A stretch of 64,000 nt of DNA. It comes from Mimachlamys varia. Taxonomy: Eukaryota > Mollusca > Bivalvia > Pectinida > Pectinidae. The position numbers were made by a program, and so were the translations under genes. The stretch covers positions 4,774,001-4,838,000 of the forward strand of contig OX392529.1 in NCBI GenBank assembly GCA_947623455.1. The letters are read 5' to 3'. This document shows, one piece after another, positions 36,401-49,949 of the stretch. The stretch's first letter is position 1. The number at the start of each line of letters is the position of its first letter. The notes beneath the pieces were generated by a model. The model was not told the origin of the DNA and did not search any database. It saw nothing but the letters and a program-made list of their open reading frames with translations.

Positions 36401-39400
36401 ATCTAGGGAGGGTTGTATGTCGTAGTCTGATATAATCTAGGGAGGGTAGTATGTCGTCGTGTGATATAATCTAGGGAGGGAAATATGTCGTAGTCTGATA
36501 TAATCTAGAGAGGGTTGTATGTCGTAGTCTGATATAATCTAGGGAGTGTTGTATGTCGTAGTCTGATATAATGTAGGGAGGGTTGTATGTCGTAGTCTGA
36601 TATAATGTAGGGAGGGTTGTATGTCGTAGTCTGATATAATCTAGGGAGGGTTGTATGTCGTAGTCTGATATAATGTAGGGAGGGTTGTATGTCGTAGTCT
36701 GATATAATCTAGGGAGGGTAGTATGTCGTAGTGTGATATAATCTAGGGAGGGTAGTATGTCGTAGTGTGATATAATCTAGGGAGGGTAGTATGTCGTGGT
36801 CCGATATAATCTAGGGAGGGTAGTATGTCATAGTCTGATATAATCTAGGGAGGGTAGTATGTCATAGTCTGATATAATCTAGGGAGGGTAGTATGTCGTA
36901 GTGTGATATAATCTAGGGAGGGTAGTATTTCGTGGTCCGATATAATCTAGGGAGGGTAGTATGTCGTGGTCCGATATAATCTAGGGAGGGTAGTATGTCA
37001 TAGTCTGATATAATCTAGGGAGGGTTGTATGTCGTAGTCTGATATAATCTAGGGAGGGTTGTATGTCGTAGTCCGATATAATCTAGGGAGGGTTGTATGT
37101 CGTAGTCTGATATAATCTAGGGAGGGTTGTATGTCGTAGTCCGATATAATCTAGGGAAGGTTGTATGTCGTAGTCCGATATAATCTAGGGAGGGTTGTAT
37201 GCCGTAGTCCGATATAATCTAGGGAGGGTAGTATGTCGTAGTCTGATATAATCTAGGGAGGGTAGTATGTCGTAGTCCGATATAATCTAGGGAGGGTTGT
37301 ATGTCGTAGTCTGATATAATCTAGAGAGGGTTGTATGTCGTAGTCCGATATAATCTAGGGAGGGTAGTATGTCGTAGTCTGATATAATCTAGGGAGGGTT
37401 GTATGTCGTAGTCTGATATAATCTAGGGAGGGTAGTATGTCGTAGTCTGATATAATCTAGGTAGGGTTGTATGTCGTAGTCTGATATAATCTAGGGAGGG
37501 TTGTATGTCGTAGTCTGATATAATCTAGGGAGGGTTGTATGTCGTAGTCTGATATAATCTAGGTAGGGTTGTATGTCGTAGTCTGATATAATCTAGGGAG
37601 GGTAGTATGTCGTAGTGTGATATAATCTAGGGAGGGTTGTATGTCGTAGTCTGATATAATCTAGGTAGGGTTGTATGTCGTAGTCTGATATAATCTAGGG
37701 AGGGTTGTATGTCGTAGTGTGATATAATCTAGGGAGGGTTGTATGTCGTAGTCTGATATAATCTAGGGAGGGTTGTATGTCGTAGTCTGATATAATCTAG
37801 GGAGGGTAGTATGTCATAGTCTGATATAATCTAGGGAGGGTTGTATGTCGTAGTCTGATATAATCTAGGGAGGGTTGTATGTCGTAGTCTGATATAATCT
37901 AGGGAGGGTAGTATGTCATAGTCCGATATAATCTAGGGAGGGTTGTATGTCGTAGTCTGATATAATCTAGGGAGGGTTGTATGTCGTAGTCTGATATAAT
38001 CTAGGGAGGGTTGTATGTCGTAGTCTGATATAATCTAGGGAGGGTAGTATGTCGTAGTCTGATATAATCTAGGGAGGGTTGTATGTCGTAGTCTGATATA
38101 ATCTAGGGAGGGTTGTATGTCGTAGTGTGATATAATCTAGGGAGGGTAGTATGTCGTAGTCCGATATAATCTAGGGAGGGTTGTATGTCGTAGTCCGATA
38201 TAATCTAGGGAGGGTAGTATGTCGTAGTCTGATATAATCTAGGGAGGGTTGTATGTCGTAGTCTGATATAATCTAGGGAGGTTTGTATGTCGTAGTCTGA
38301 TATAATCTAGGGAGGGTTGTATGTCGTAGTCTGATATAATCTAGGGAGGGTTGTATGTCGTAGTCTGATATAATCTAGGGAGGGTTGTATGTCGTAGTCT
38401 GATATAATCTAGGGAGGGTTGTATGTCGTAGTCTGATATAATCTAGGGAGGGTTGTATGTCGTAGTCTGATATAATCTAGGGAGGGTTGTATGTCGTAGT
38501 CCGATATAATCTAGGGAGGGTAGTATGTCGTAGTCTGATATAATCTAGGGAGGTTTGTATGTCGTAGTCTGATATAATCTAGGGAGGGTAGTATGTCGTA
38601 GTCTGATATAATCTAGGGAGGGTTGTATGTCGTAGTGTGATATAATCTAGACAGGGTTGTATGTCGTAGTCTGATATAATCTAGAGAGGGTTGTATGTCT
38701 TAGTGTGATATAATCTAGGGAGGGTAGTATGTCGTAGTCTGATATAATCTAGAGGGTTGTATGTCGTAGTCTGATATAATCTAGGGAGGGTTGTATGTCG
38801 TAGTGTGATATAATCTAGGGAGGGTTGTATGTCGTAGTCCGATATAATCTAGGGAGGGTTGTATGTCGTAGTCTGATATAATCTAGGGAGGGTTGTATGT
38901 CGTAGTCTGATATAATCTAGGGAGGGTTGTATGTCGTAGTCTGATATAATCTAGGGAGGGTAGTATGTCGTAGTCTGATATAATCTAGGGAGGGTTGTAT
39001 GTCGTAGTCTGCTATAATCTAGAGGGTTGTATGTCGTAGTCTGATATAATCTAGAGGGTTGTATGTCGTAGTCTGATATAATCTAGGGAGGGTTGTATGT
39101 CGTAGTCTGATATAATCTAGGGAGGGTTGTATGTCGTAGTCTGATATAATCTAGGGAGGGTTGTATGTCGTAGTCTGATATAATCTAGAGGGTTGTATGT
39201 CGTAGTCTGATATAATCTAGGGAGGGTTGTATGTCATAGTCTGATATAATCTAGGGAGGGTTGTATATCGTAGTCTGATATAATCTAGGGAGGGTAGTAT
39301 GTCGTAGTCTGATATAATCTAGGGAGGGTTGTATGTCGTAGTCTGATATAATCTAGGGAGGGTTGTATGTCGTAGTCTGATATAATCTAGGGAGGGTAGT

Positions 39401-42339
39401 ATGTCGTAGTTTGGATATAATCTAGGGAGGGTTGTATGTCGTAGTCTGATATAATGTAGGGAGGGTTGTATGTCGTAGTCTGATATAATCTAGGGAGGGT
39501 TGTATGTCGTAGTCCGATATAATCTAGGGAGGGTAGTATGTCGTAGTCTGATATAATCTAGGGAGGGTTGTATGTCGTAGTCTGATATAATCTAGGGAGG
39601 GTAGTATGTCGTAGTTTGGATATAATCTAGGGAGGGTTGTATGTCGTAGTCTGATATAATCTATGGAGGGTTGTATGTCGTAGTTTGGATATAATCTAGG
39701 GAGGGTAGTATGTCATAGTCTGATATAATCTAGGGAGGGTTGTATGTCGTAGTCTGATATAATCTAGGGAGGGTTGTATGTCGTAGTCTGATATAATCTA
39801 GGGAGGGTTGTATGTCGTAGTCTGATATAATCTAGAGAGGGTTGTATGTCGTAGTCCGATATAATCTAGGGAGGGTTGTATGTCGTAGTCTGATATAATC
39901 TAGAGAGGGTTGTATGTCGTAGTCCGATATAATCTAGGGAGGGTTGTATGTCGTAGTCTGATATAATCTAGGGAGGGTCGTATGTCGTAGTCTGATATAA
40001 TCTAGGGAGGGTTGTATGTCGTAGTCTGATATAACCTAGGGAGGGTTGTATGTCGTAGTCTGATATAATCTAGGGAGGGTTGTATGTCGTAGTGTGATAT
40101 AATCTAGAGAGGGTTGTATGTCGTAGTCCGATATAATCTAGGGAGGGTTGTATGTCGTAGTCTGATATAATCTAGGGAGGGTTGTATGTCGTAGTCTGAT
40201 ATAATCTAGGGAGGGTTGTATGTCGTAGTCTGATATAATCTAGGGAGGGTTGTATGTCGTAGTCCGATATAATGTAGGGAGGGTTGTATGTCGTAGTCTG
40301 ATATAATCTAGGGAGGGTTGTATGTCGTAGTCTGATATAATCTAGGGAGGGTTGTATATCGTAGTCTGATATAACCTAGGGAGGGTTGTATGTCGTAGTC
40401 TGATATAATCTAGGGAGGGTTGTATGTCGTAGTCCGATATAATCTAGGGAGGGTTGTATGTCGTAGTCTGATATAATCTAGAGAGGGTTGTATGTCGTAG
40501 TCCGATATAATCTAGGGAGGGTTGTATGTCGTAGTCTGATATAATGTAGGGAGGGTTGTATGTCGTAGTCCGATATAATCTAGGGAGGGTTGTATGTCGT
40601 AGTCCGATATAATCTAGGGAGGGTTGTATGTCGTAGTCCGATATAATCTAGAGAGGGTTGTATGTCGTAGTCTGATATAATCTAGGGAGGGTTGTATGTC
40701 GTAGTCTGATATAATCTAGGGAGGGTTGTATGTCGTAGTCCGATATAATCTAGGGAGGGTGGTATGTCGTAGTCTGATATAATCTAGAGAGGGTTGTATG
40801 TCGTAGTCCGATATAATCTAGGGAGGGTTGTATGTCGTAGTCCGATATAATCTAGGGAGGGTTGTATGTCGTAGTCTGATATGATCTAGGGAGGGTTGTA
40901 TGTCGTAGTCCGATATAATCTAGGGAGGGTTGTATGTCGTAGTCTGACATAATCTAGGGAGGGTTGTATGTCGTAGTCTGATATAATCTAGGGAGGGTTG
41001 TATGTCGTAGTCTGACATAATCTAGGGAGGGTTGTATGTCGTAGTCCGATATAATCTAGGGAGGGTTGTATGTCGTAGTCTGATATAATCTAGGGAGGGT
41101 AGTATGTCGTAGTCTGATATAATCTAGGGAGGGTTGTATGTCGTAGTCTGATATAATCTAGGGAGGGTTGTATGTCGTAGTGTGATATAATCTAGGGAGG
41201 GTTGTATGTCGTAGTCTGATATAATCTAGGGAGGGTTGTATGTCGTAGTCTGATATAATCTAGGGAGGGTTGTATGTCGTAGTGTGATATAATCTAGGGA
41301 GGGTTGTATGTCGTAGTCTGATATAATCTAGGGAGGGTTGTATGTCGTAGTCTGATATAATCTAGGGAGGGTTGTATGTCGTAGTCTGATATAATCTAGG
41401 GAGGGTTGTATGTCGTAGTCTGATATAATCTAGGGAGGGTTGTATGTCGTAGTGTGATATAATCTAGGGAGGGTTGTATGTCGTAGTGTGATATAATCTA
41501 GGGAGGGTTGTATGTCGTAGTCTGATATAATCTAGGGAGGGTTGTATATCGTAGTGTGATATAATCTAGGGAGGGTTGTATGTCGTAGTCTGATATAATC
41601 TAGGGAGGGTTGTATGTCGTAGTCCGATATAATCTAGGGAGGGTAGTATGTCATAGTCTGATATAATCTAGGGAGGGTTGTATGTCGTAGTCCGATATAA
41701 TCTAGGGAGGGTAGTATGTCGTAGTCTGATATAATCTAGGGAGGGTTGTATGTCGTAGTGTGATATAATCTAGGGAGGGTTGTATGTCGTAGTCCGATAT
41801 AATCTAGGGAGGGTTGTATGTCGTAGTGTGATATAATCTAGAAAGGGTTGTATATCGTAGTCCGATATAATCTAGGGAGGGTTGTATGTCGTAGTCTGAT
41901 ATGATCTAGGGAGGGTTGTATGTCGTAGTCCGATATAATCTAGGGAGGGTTGTATGTCATAGTCTGATATAATCTAGGGAGGGTTGTATGTCGTAGTCTG
42001 ATATAATCTAGGGAGGGTAGTATGTCATAGTCTGATATAATCTAAGGAGGGTAGTATGTCGTAGTCTGATATAATCTAGGGAGGGTTGTATGTCGTAGTC
42101 TGATATAATCTAGGGAGGGTTGTATGTCTTAGTGTGATATAATCTAGGGAGGGTTGTATGTCGTAGTCTGATATAACCTAGGTAGGGTAGTATGTCTTAG
42201 TGTGATATAATCTAGGGAGGGTTGTATGTCTTAGTGTGATATAATCTAGGGAGGGTTGTATGTCGTAGTCTGATATAATCTAGGGAGGGTTGTATGTCTT
42301 AGTGTGATATAATCTAGGGAGGGTTGTATGTCGTAGTCT

Positions 42340-44170
42340 GATATAACCTAAGTAGGGTTGTATGTCGTAGTCTGATATAATCTAGGGAGGGTTGTATATC
42401 GTAGTGTGATATAATCTAGGGAGGGTTGTATGTCGTAGTCTGATATAATCTAGGGAGGGTTGTATGTCGTAGTCTGATATAATCTAGGGAGGGTTGTATG
42501 TCGTAGTCTGATATAATCTAGGGAGGGTTGTATGTCGTAGTGTGATATAATCTAGAGGGTTGTATGTCGTAGTCTGATATAACCTAGGGAGGGTTGTATG
42601 TCGTAGTCTGATATAATCTAGGGAGGGTTGTATGTCGTAGTGTGATATAATTAAGGGAGGGTTGTATGTCGTAGTCTGATAGAACCTAGGGAGGGTTGTA
42701 TGTCGTAGTCTGATATAATCTAGGGAGGGTTGTATGTCGTAGTGTGATATAATCAAGGGAGGGTTGTATGTCGTAGTCTGATATAACCTAGGGAGGGTTG
42801 TATGTCGTAGTCTGATATAATCTAGGGAGGGTTGTATGTCGTAGTCCGATATAATCTAGGGAGGGTTGTATGTCGTAGTCCGATATAATCTAGGGAGGGT
42901 AGTATGTCGTAGTCTGATATAATCTAGGGAGGGTTGTATGTCGTAGTGTGATATAATCTAGGGAGGGTTGTATGTCGTAGTCTGATATAATCTAGGGAGG
43001 GTAGTATGTCGTAGTCCGATATAATCTAGGGAGGGTTGTATGTCGTAGTGTGATATAATCTAGAGGGTTGTATGTCGTAGTCTGATATAACCTAGGGAGG
43101 GTTGTATGTCGTAGTCCGATATAATCTAGGGAGGGTTGTATGTCGTAGTGTGATATAATCTAGGGAGGGTTGTATGTCGTAGTCTGATATAATCTAGAGA
43201 GGGTTGTATGTCGTAGTCTGATATAATCTAGGGAGGGTTGTATGTCGTAGTCTGATATAACCTAAGTAGGGTTGTATGTCGTAGTCTGATATAATCTAGG
43301 GAGGGTTGTATATCGTAGTGTGATATAATCTAGGGAGGGTTGTATGTCGTAGTCTGATATAATCTAGGGAGGGTTGTATGTCGTAGTCTGATATAATCTA
43401 GGGAGGGTTGTATGTCGTAGTCTGATATAATCTAGGGAGGGTTGTATGTCGTAGTGTGATATAATCTAGAGGGTTGTATGTCGTAGTCTGATATAACCTA
43501 GGGAGGGTTGTATGTCGTAGTCTGATATAATCTAGGGAGGGTTGTATGTCGTAGTGTGATATAATTAAGGGAGGGTTGTATGTCGTAGTCTGATAGAACC
43601 TAGGGAGGGTTGTATGTCGTAGTCTGATATAATCTAGGGAGGGTTGTATGTCGTAGTGTGATATAATCAAGGGAGGGTTGTATGTCGTAGTCTGATATAA
43701 TCTAGGGAGGGTTGTATGTCGTAGTCTGATATAATCTAGGGAGGGTTGTATGTCGTAGTCCGATATAATCTAGGGAGGGTTGTATGTCGTAGTCCGATAT
43801 AATCTAGGGAGGGTAGTATGTCGTAGTCTGATATAATCTAGGGAGGGTTGTATGTCGTAGTGTGATATAATCTAGGGAGGGTTGTATGTCGTAGTCTGAT
43901 ATAATCTAGGGAGGGTAGTATGTCGTAGTCCGATATAATCTAGGGAGGGTTGTATGTCGTAGTGTGATATAATCTAGAGGGTTGTATGTCGTAGTCTGAT
44001 ATAACCTAGGGAGGGTTGTATGTCGTAGTCCGATATAATCTAGGGAGGGTTGTATGTCGTAGTGTGATATAATCTAGGGAGGGTTGTATGTCGTAGTCTG
44101 ATATAATCTAGAGAGGGTTGTATGTCGTAGTCTGATATAATCTAGGGAGGGTTGTATGTCGTAGTCCGAT
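42340..44170. repeat. 914-bp higher-order unit, two tandem copies
   Basis: The rare variant string CCTAAGTAGGG followed by 30-bp and TAATTAAGG units repeats with an offset of 914 bp (27 x 34 minus 4), shown by identical 90-codon frames at 42484 and 43398. A single further copy lies at about 51552-52465. Confidence 0.88.
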
Positions 44171-47100
44171 ATAATCTAGGGAGGGTTGTATGTCGTAGTC
44201 TGATATAATCTAGGGAGGGTTGTATGTCATAGTCTGATATAATCTAGGGAGGGTTGTATATCGTAGTCTGATATAATCTAGGGAGGGTAGTATGTCGTAG
44301 TCTGATATAATCTAGGGAGGGTAGTATGTCGTAGTCTGATATAATCTAGGGAGGGTTGTATGTCGTAGTCTGATATAATCTAGGGAGGGTAGTATGTCGT
44401 AGTTTGGATATAATCTAGGGAGGGTTGTATGTCGTAGTCTGATATAATCTATGGAGGGTTGTATGTCGTAGTTTGGATATAATCTAGGGAGGGTAGTATG
44501 TCATAGTCTGATATAATCTAGGGAGGGTTGTATGTCGTAGTCTGATATAATGTAGGGAGGGTTGTATGTCGTAGTCTGATATAATCTAGGGAGGGTTGTA
44601 TGTCGTAGTGTGATATAATCTAGGGAGGGTTGTATGTCGTAGTCTGATATAATGTAGGGAGGGTTGTATGTCGTAGTCTGATATAATCTAGGGAGGGTTG
44701 TATGTCGTAGTCTGATATAATGTAGGGAGGGTTGTATGTCGTAGTCTGATATAATCTAGGGAGGGTTGTATATCGTAGTCCGATATAATCTAGGGAGGGT
44801 AGTATGTCGTAGTCCGATATAATCTAGGGAGGGTTGTATGTCGTAGTCCGATATAATCTAGGGAGGGTTGTATGTCGTAGTCCGATATAATCTAGGGAGG
44901 GTTGTATGTCGTAGTCCGATATAATCTAGGGAGGGTTGTATGTCGTAGTCTGATATAATCTAGGGATGGTTGTATGTCGTAGTCCGATATAATCTAGGGA
45001 GGGTTGTATGTCGTAGTCCGATATAATCTAGGGAGGGTTGTATGTCGTAGTCCGATATAATCTAGGGAGGGTTGTATGTCGTAGTCCGATATAATCTAGG
45101 GAGGGTTGTATATCGTAGTCCGATATAATCTAGGGATGGTTGTATGTCGTAGTCCGATATAATCTAGGGAGGGTTGTATGTCGTAGTCCGATATAATCTA
45201 GGGAGGGTTGTATGTCGTAGTCTGATATAATCTAGGGAGGGTTGTATGTCGTAGTCTGATATAACCTAGGGAGGGTTGTATGTCGTAGTCTGATATAATG
45301 TAGGGAGGGTTGTATGTCGTAGTCTGATATAATCTAGGGAGGGTTGTATATCGTAGTCCGATATAATCTAGGGAGGGTTGTATGTCGTAGTCTGATATAA
45401 TCTAGGGAGGGTTGTATGTCGTAGTCCGATATAATCTAGGGAGGGTTGTATGTCGTAGTCTGATATAATCTAGGGAGGGTTGTATGTCGTAGTCTGATAT
45501 AATCTAGGGAGGGTTGTATGTCGTAGTGTGATATAATCTAGACAGGGTTGTATATCGTAGTCTGATATAATCTAGGGAGGGTTGTATGTCGTAGTCCGAT
45601 ATAATCTAGGGAGGGTTGTATGTCGTAGTCTGATATAACCTAGGGAGGGTAATATGTCGTAGTGTGATATAATCTAGACAGGGTTGTATATCGTAGTCCG
45701 ATATAATCTAGGGAGGGTTGTATGTCGTAGTCTGATATAATCTAGGGAGGGTTGTATGTCGTAGTCCTATATAATCTAGGGAGGGTTGTATGTCGTAGTC
45801 TGATATGATCTAGGGAGGGTTGTATGTCGTAGTCTGATATAACCTAGGGAGGGTTGTATGTCGTAGTCTGATATAATCTAGGGAGGGTTGTATGTCATAG
45901 TCTGATATAATCTAGGGAGGGTTGTATGTCGTAGTCTGATAAAATCTAGGGAGGGTTGTATGTCGTAGTCTGATATAACTTAGGGAGGGTTGTATGTCGT
46001 AGTCTGATATAATCTAGGGAGGGTTGTATGTCATAGTCTGATATAATCTAGGGAGGGTTGTATGTCGTAGTCTGATATAATCTAGGGAGGGTAGTATGTC
46101 GTAGTCTGATATAATCTAGGGAGGGTTGTATGTCGTAGTCTGATATAATCTAGGGAGGGTTGTATGTCGTAGTCTGATATAATCTAGAGAGGGTTGTATG
46201 TCGTAGTCTGATATAATCTAGGGAGGGTTGTATGTCGTAGTCTGATATAATCTAGGGAGGGTTGTATGTCGTAGTCTGATATAATCTAGGGAGGGTTGTA
46301 TGTCGTAGTCCGATATAATCTAGGGAGGGTTGTATATCGTAGTCCTATATAATGTAGGGAGGGTAGTATGTCGTAGTGTGATATAATCTAGGGAGGGTTG
46401 TATGTCGTAGTCTGATATAATCTAGGGAGGGTTGTATGTCGTAGTCTGATATAATCTAGGGAGGGTTGTATGTCGTAGTCCGATATAATCTAGGAAGGGT
46501 TGTATGTCGTAGTCCGATATAATCTAGGGAGGGTAGTATGTCGTAGTCTGATATAATCTAGGGAGGGTTGTATGTCGTAGTGTGATATAATCTAGGGAGG
46601 GAAATATGTCGTAGTCCGATACAATCTAGGGAGGGTAGTATGTCGTAGTCTGATATAATCTAGGGAGGGTTGTATGTCGTAGTGTGATATAATCTAGACA
46701 GGGTTGTATGTCGTAGTCCGATATAATGTAGGGAGGGTTGTATGTCGTAGTCTGATATAATCTAGGGAGGGTTGTATGTCGTAGTCTGATATAATCTAGG
46801 GAGGGTTGTATGTCGTAGTCTGATATAATCTAGGGAGGGTAGTATGTCATAGTCTGATATAATCTAGGGAGGGTAGTATGTCGTAGTCTGATATAATCTA
46901 GACAGGGTTGTATATCGTAGTCCGATATAATCTAGGGAGGGTAGTATGTCATAGTCTGATATAATCTAGGGAGGGTAGTATGTCGTAGTCTGATATAATC
47001 TAGACAGGGTTGTATATCGTAGTCCGATATAATCTAGGGAGGGTTGTATGTCGTAGTCCGATATAATCTAGGGAGGGTTGTATGTCGTAGTGTGATATAA

Positions 47101-49949
47101 TCTAGGGAGGGTTGTATGTCGTAGTCTGATATAATCTAGAGAGGGTTGTATGTCGTAGTCTGATATAATCTAGGGAGGGTTGTATGTCGTAGTCCGATAT
47201 AATCTAGGGAGGGTTGTATGTCGTAGTCTGATATAATCTAGGGAGGGTTGTATGTCATAGTCTGATATAATCTAGGGAGGGTTGTATATCGTAGTCTGAT
47301 ATAATCTAGGGAGGGTAGTATGTCGTAGTCTGATATAATCTAGGGAGGGTAGTATGTCGTAGTCTGATATAATCTAGGGAGGGTTGTATGTCGTAGTCTG
47401 ATATAATCTAGGGAGGGTAGTATGTCGTAGTTTGGATATAATCTAGGGAGGGTTGTATGTCGTAGTCTGATATAATCTATGGAGGGTTGTATGTCGTAGT
47501 TTGGATATAATCTAGGGAGGGTAGTATGTCATAGTCTGATATAATCTAGGGAGGGTTGTATGTCGTAGTCTGATATAATGTAGGGAGGGTTGTATGTCGT
47601 AGTCTGATATAATCTAGGGAGGGTTGTATGTCGTAGTGTGATATAATCTAGGGAGGGTTGTATGTCGTAGTCTGATATAATGTAGGGAGGGTTGTATGTC
47701 GTAGTCTGATATAATCTAGGGAGGGTTGTATGTCGTAGTGTGATATAATGTAGGGAGGGTTGTATGTCGTAGTCTGATATAATCTAGGGAGGGTTGTATA
47801 TCGTAGTCCGATATAATCTAGGGAGGGTAGTATGTCGTAGTCCGATATAATCTAGGGAGGGTTGTATGTCGTAGTCCGATATAATCTAGGGAGGGTTGTA
47901 TGTCGTAGTCCGATATAATCTAGGGAGGGTTGTATGTCGTAGTCCGATATAATCTAGACAGGGTTGTATATCGTAGTCCGATATAATCTAGGGAGGGTAG
48001 TATGTCATAGTCTGATATAATCTAGGGAGGGTAGTATGTCGTAGTCTGATATAATCTAGACAGGGTTGTATATCGTAGTCCGATATAATCTAGGGAGGGT
48101 TGTATGTCGTAGTCCGATATAATCTAGGGAGGGTTGTATGTCGTAGTGTGATATAATCTAGGGAGGGTTGTATGTCGTAGTCTGATATAATCTAGAGAGG
48201 GTTGTATGTCGTAGTCTGATATAATCTAGGGAGGGTTGTATGTCGTAGTCCGATATAATCTAGGGAGGGTTGTATGTCGTAGTCTGATATAATCTAGGGA
48301 GGGTTGTATGTCATAGTCTGATATAATCTAGGGAGGGTTGTATATCGTAGTCTGATATAATCTAGGGAGGGTAGTATGTCGTAGTCTGATATAATCTAGG
48401 GAGGGTAGTATGTCGTAGTCTGATATAATCTAGGGAGGGTTGTATGTCGTAGTCTGATATAATCTAGGGAGGGTAGTATGTCGTAGTTTGGATATAATCT
48501 AGGGAGGGTTGTATGTCGTAGTCTGATATAATCTATGGAGGGTTGTATGTCGTAGTTTGGATATAATCTAGGGAGGGTAGTATGTCATAGTCTGATATAA
48601 TCTAGGGAGGGTTGTATGTCGTAGTCTGATATAATGTAGGGAGGGTTGTATGTCGTAGTCTGATATAATCTAGGGAGGGTTGTATGTCGTAGTGTGATAT
48701 AATCTAGGGAGGGTTGTATGTCGTAGTCTGATATAATGTAGGGAGGGTTGTATGTCGTAGTCTGATATAATCTAGGGAGGGTTGTATGTCGTAGTGTGAT
48801 ATAATGTAGGGAGGGTTGTATGTCGTAGTCTGATATAATCTAGGGAGGGTTGTATATCGTAGTCCGATATAATCTAGGGAGGGTAGTATGTCGTAGTCCG
48901 ATATAATCTAGGGAGGGTTGTATGTCGTAGTCCGATATAATCTAGGGAGGGTTGTATGTCGTAGTCCGATATAATCTAGGGAGGGTTGTATGTCGTAGTC
49001 CGATATAATCTAGGGAGGGTTGTATGTCGTAGTCTGATATAATCTAGGGATGGTTGTATGTCGTAGTCCGATATAATCTAGGGAGGGTTGTATGTCGTAG
49101 TCCGATATAATCTAGGGAGGGTTGTATGTCGTAGTCCGATATAATCTAGGGAGGGTTGTATGTCGTAGTCCGATATAATCTAGGGAGGGTTGTATATCGT
49201 AGTCCGATATAATCTAGGGATGGTTGTATGTCGTAGTCCGATATAATCTAGGGAGGGTTGTATGTCGTAGTCCGATATAATCTAGGGAGGGTTGTATGTC
49301 GTAGTCTGATATATTCTAGGGAGGGTTGTATGTCGTAGTCTGATATAACCTAGGGAGGGTTGTATGTCGTAGTCTGATATAATGTAGGGAGGGTTGTATG
49401 TCGTAGTCTGATATAATCTAGGGAGGGTTGTATATCGTAGTCCGATATAATCTAGGGAGGGTTGTATGTCGTAGTCTGATATAATCTAGGGAGGGTTGTA
49501 TGTCGTAGTCCGATATAATCTAGGGAGGGTTGTATGTCGTAGTCTGATATAATCTAGGGAGGGTTGTATGTCGTAGTCTGATATAATCTAGGGAGGGTTG
49601 TATGTCGTAGTGTGATATAATCTAGACAGGGTTGTATATCGTAGTCTGATATAATCTAGGGAGGGTTGTATGTCATAGTCCGATATAATCTAGGGAGGGT
49701 TGTATGTCGTAGTCTGATATAATCTAGGGAGGGTAATATGTCGTAGTGTGATATAATCTAGACAGGGTTGTATATCGTAGTCCGATATAATCTAGGGAGG
49801 GTTGTATGTCGTAGTCCGATATAATCTAGGGAGGGTTGTATGTCGTAGTCTGATATAATCTAGAGAGGGTTGTATGTCGTAGTCTGCTATAATCTAGGGA
49901 GGGTTGTATGTCGTAGTCTGATATAATCTAGGGAGGGTTGTATGTCGTA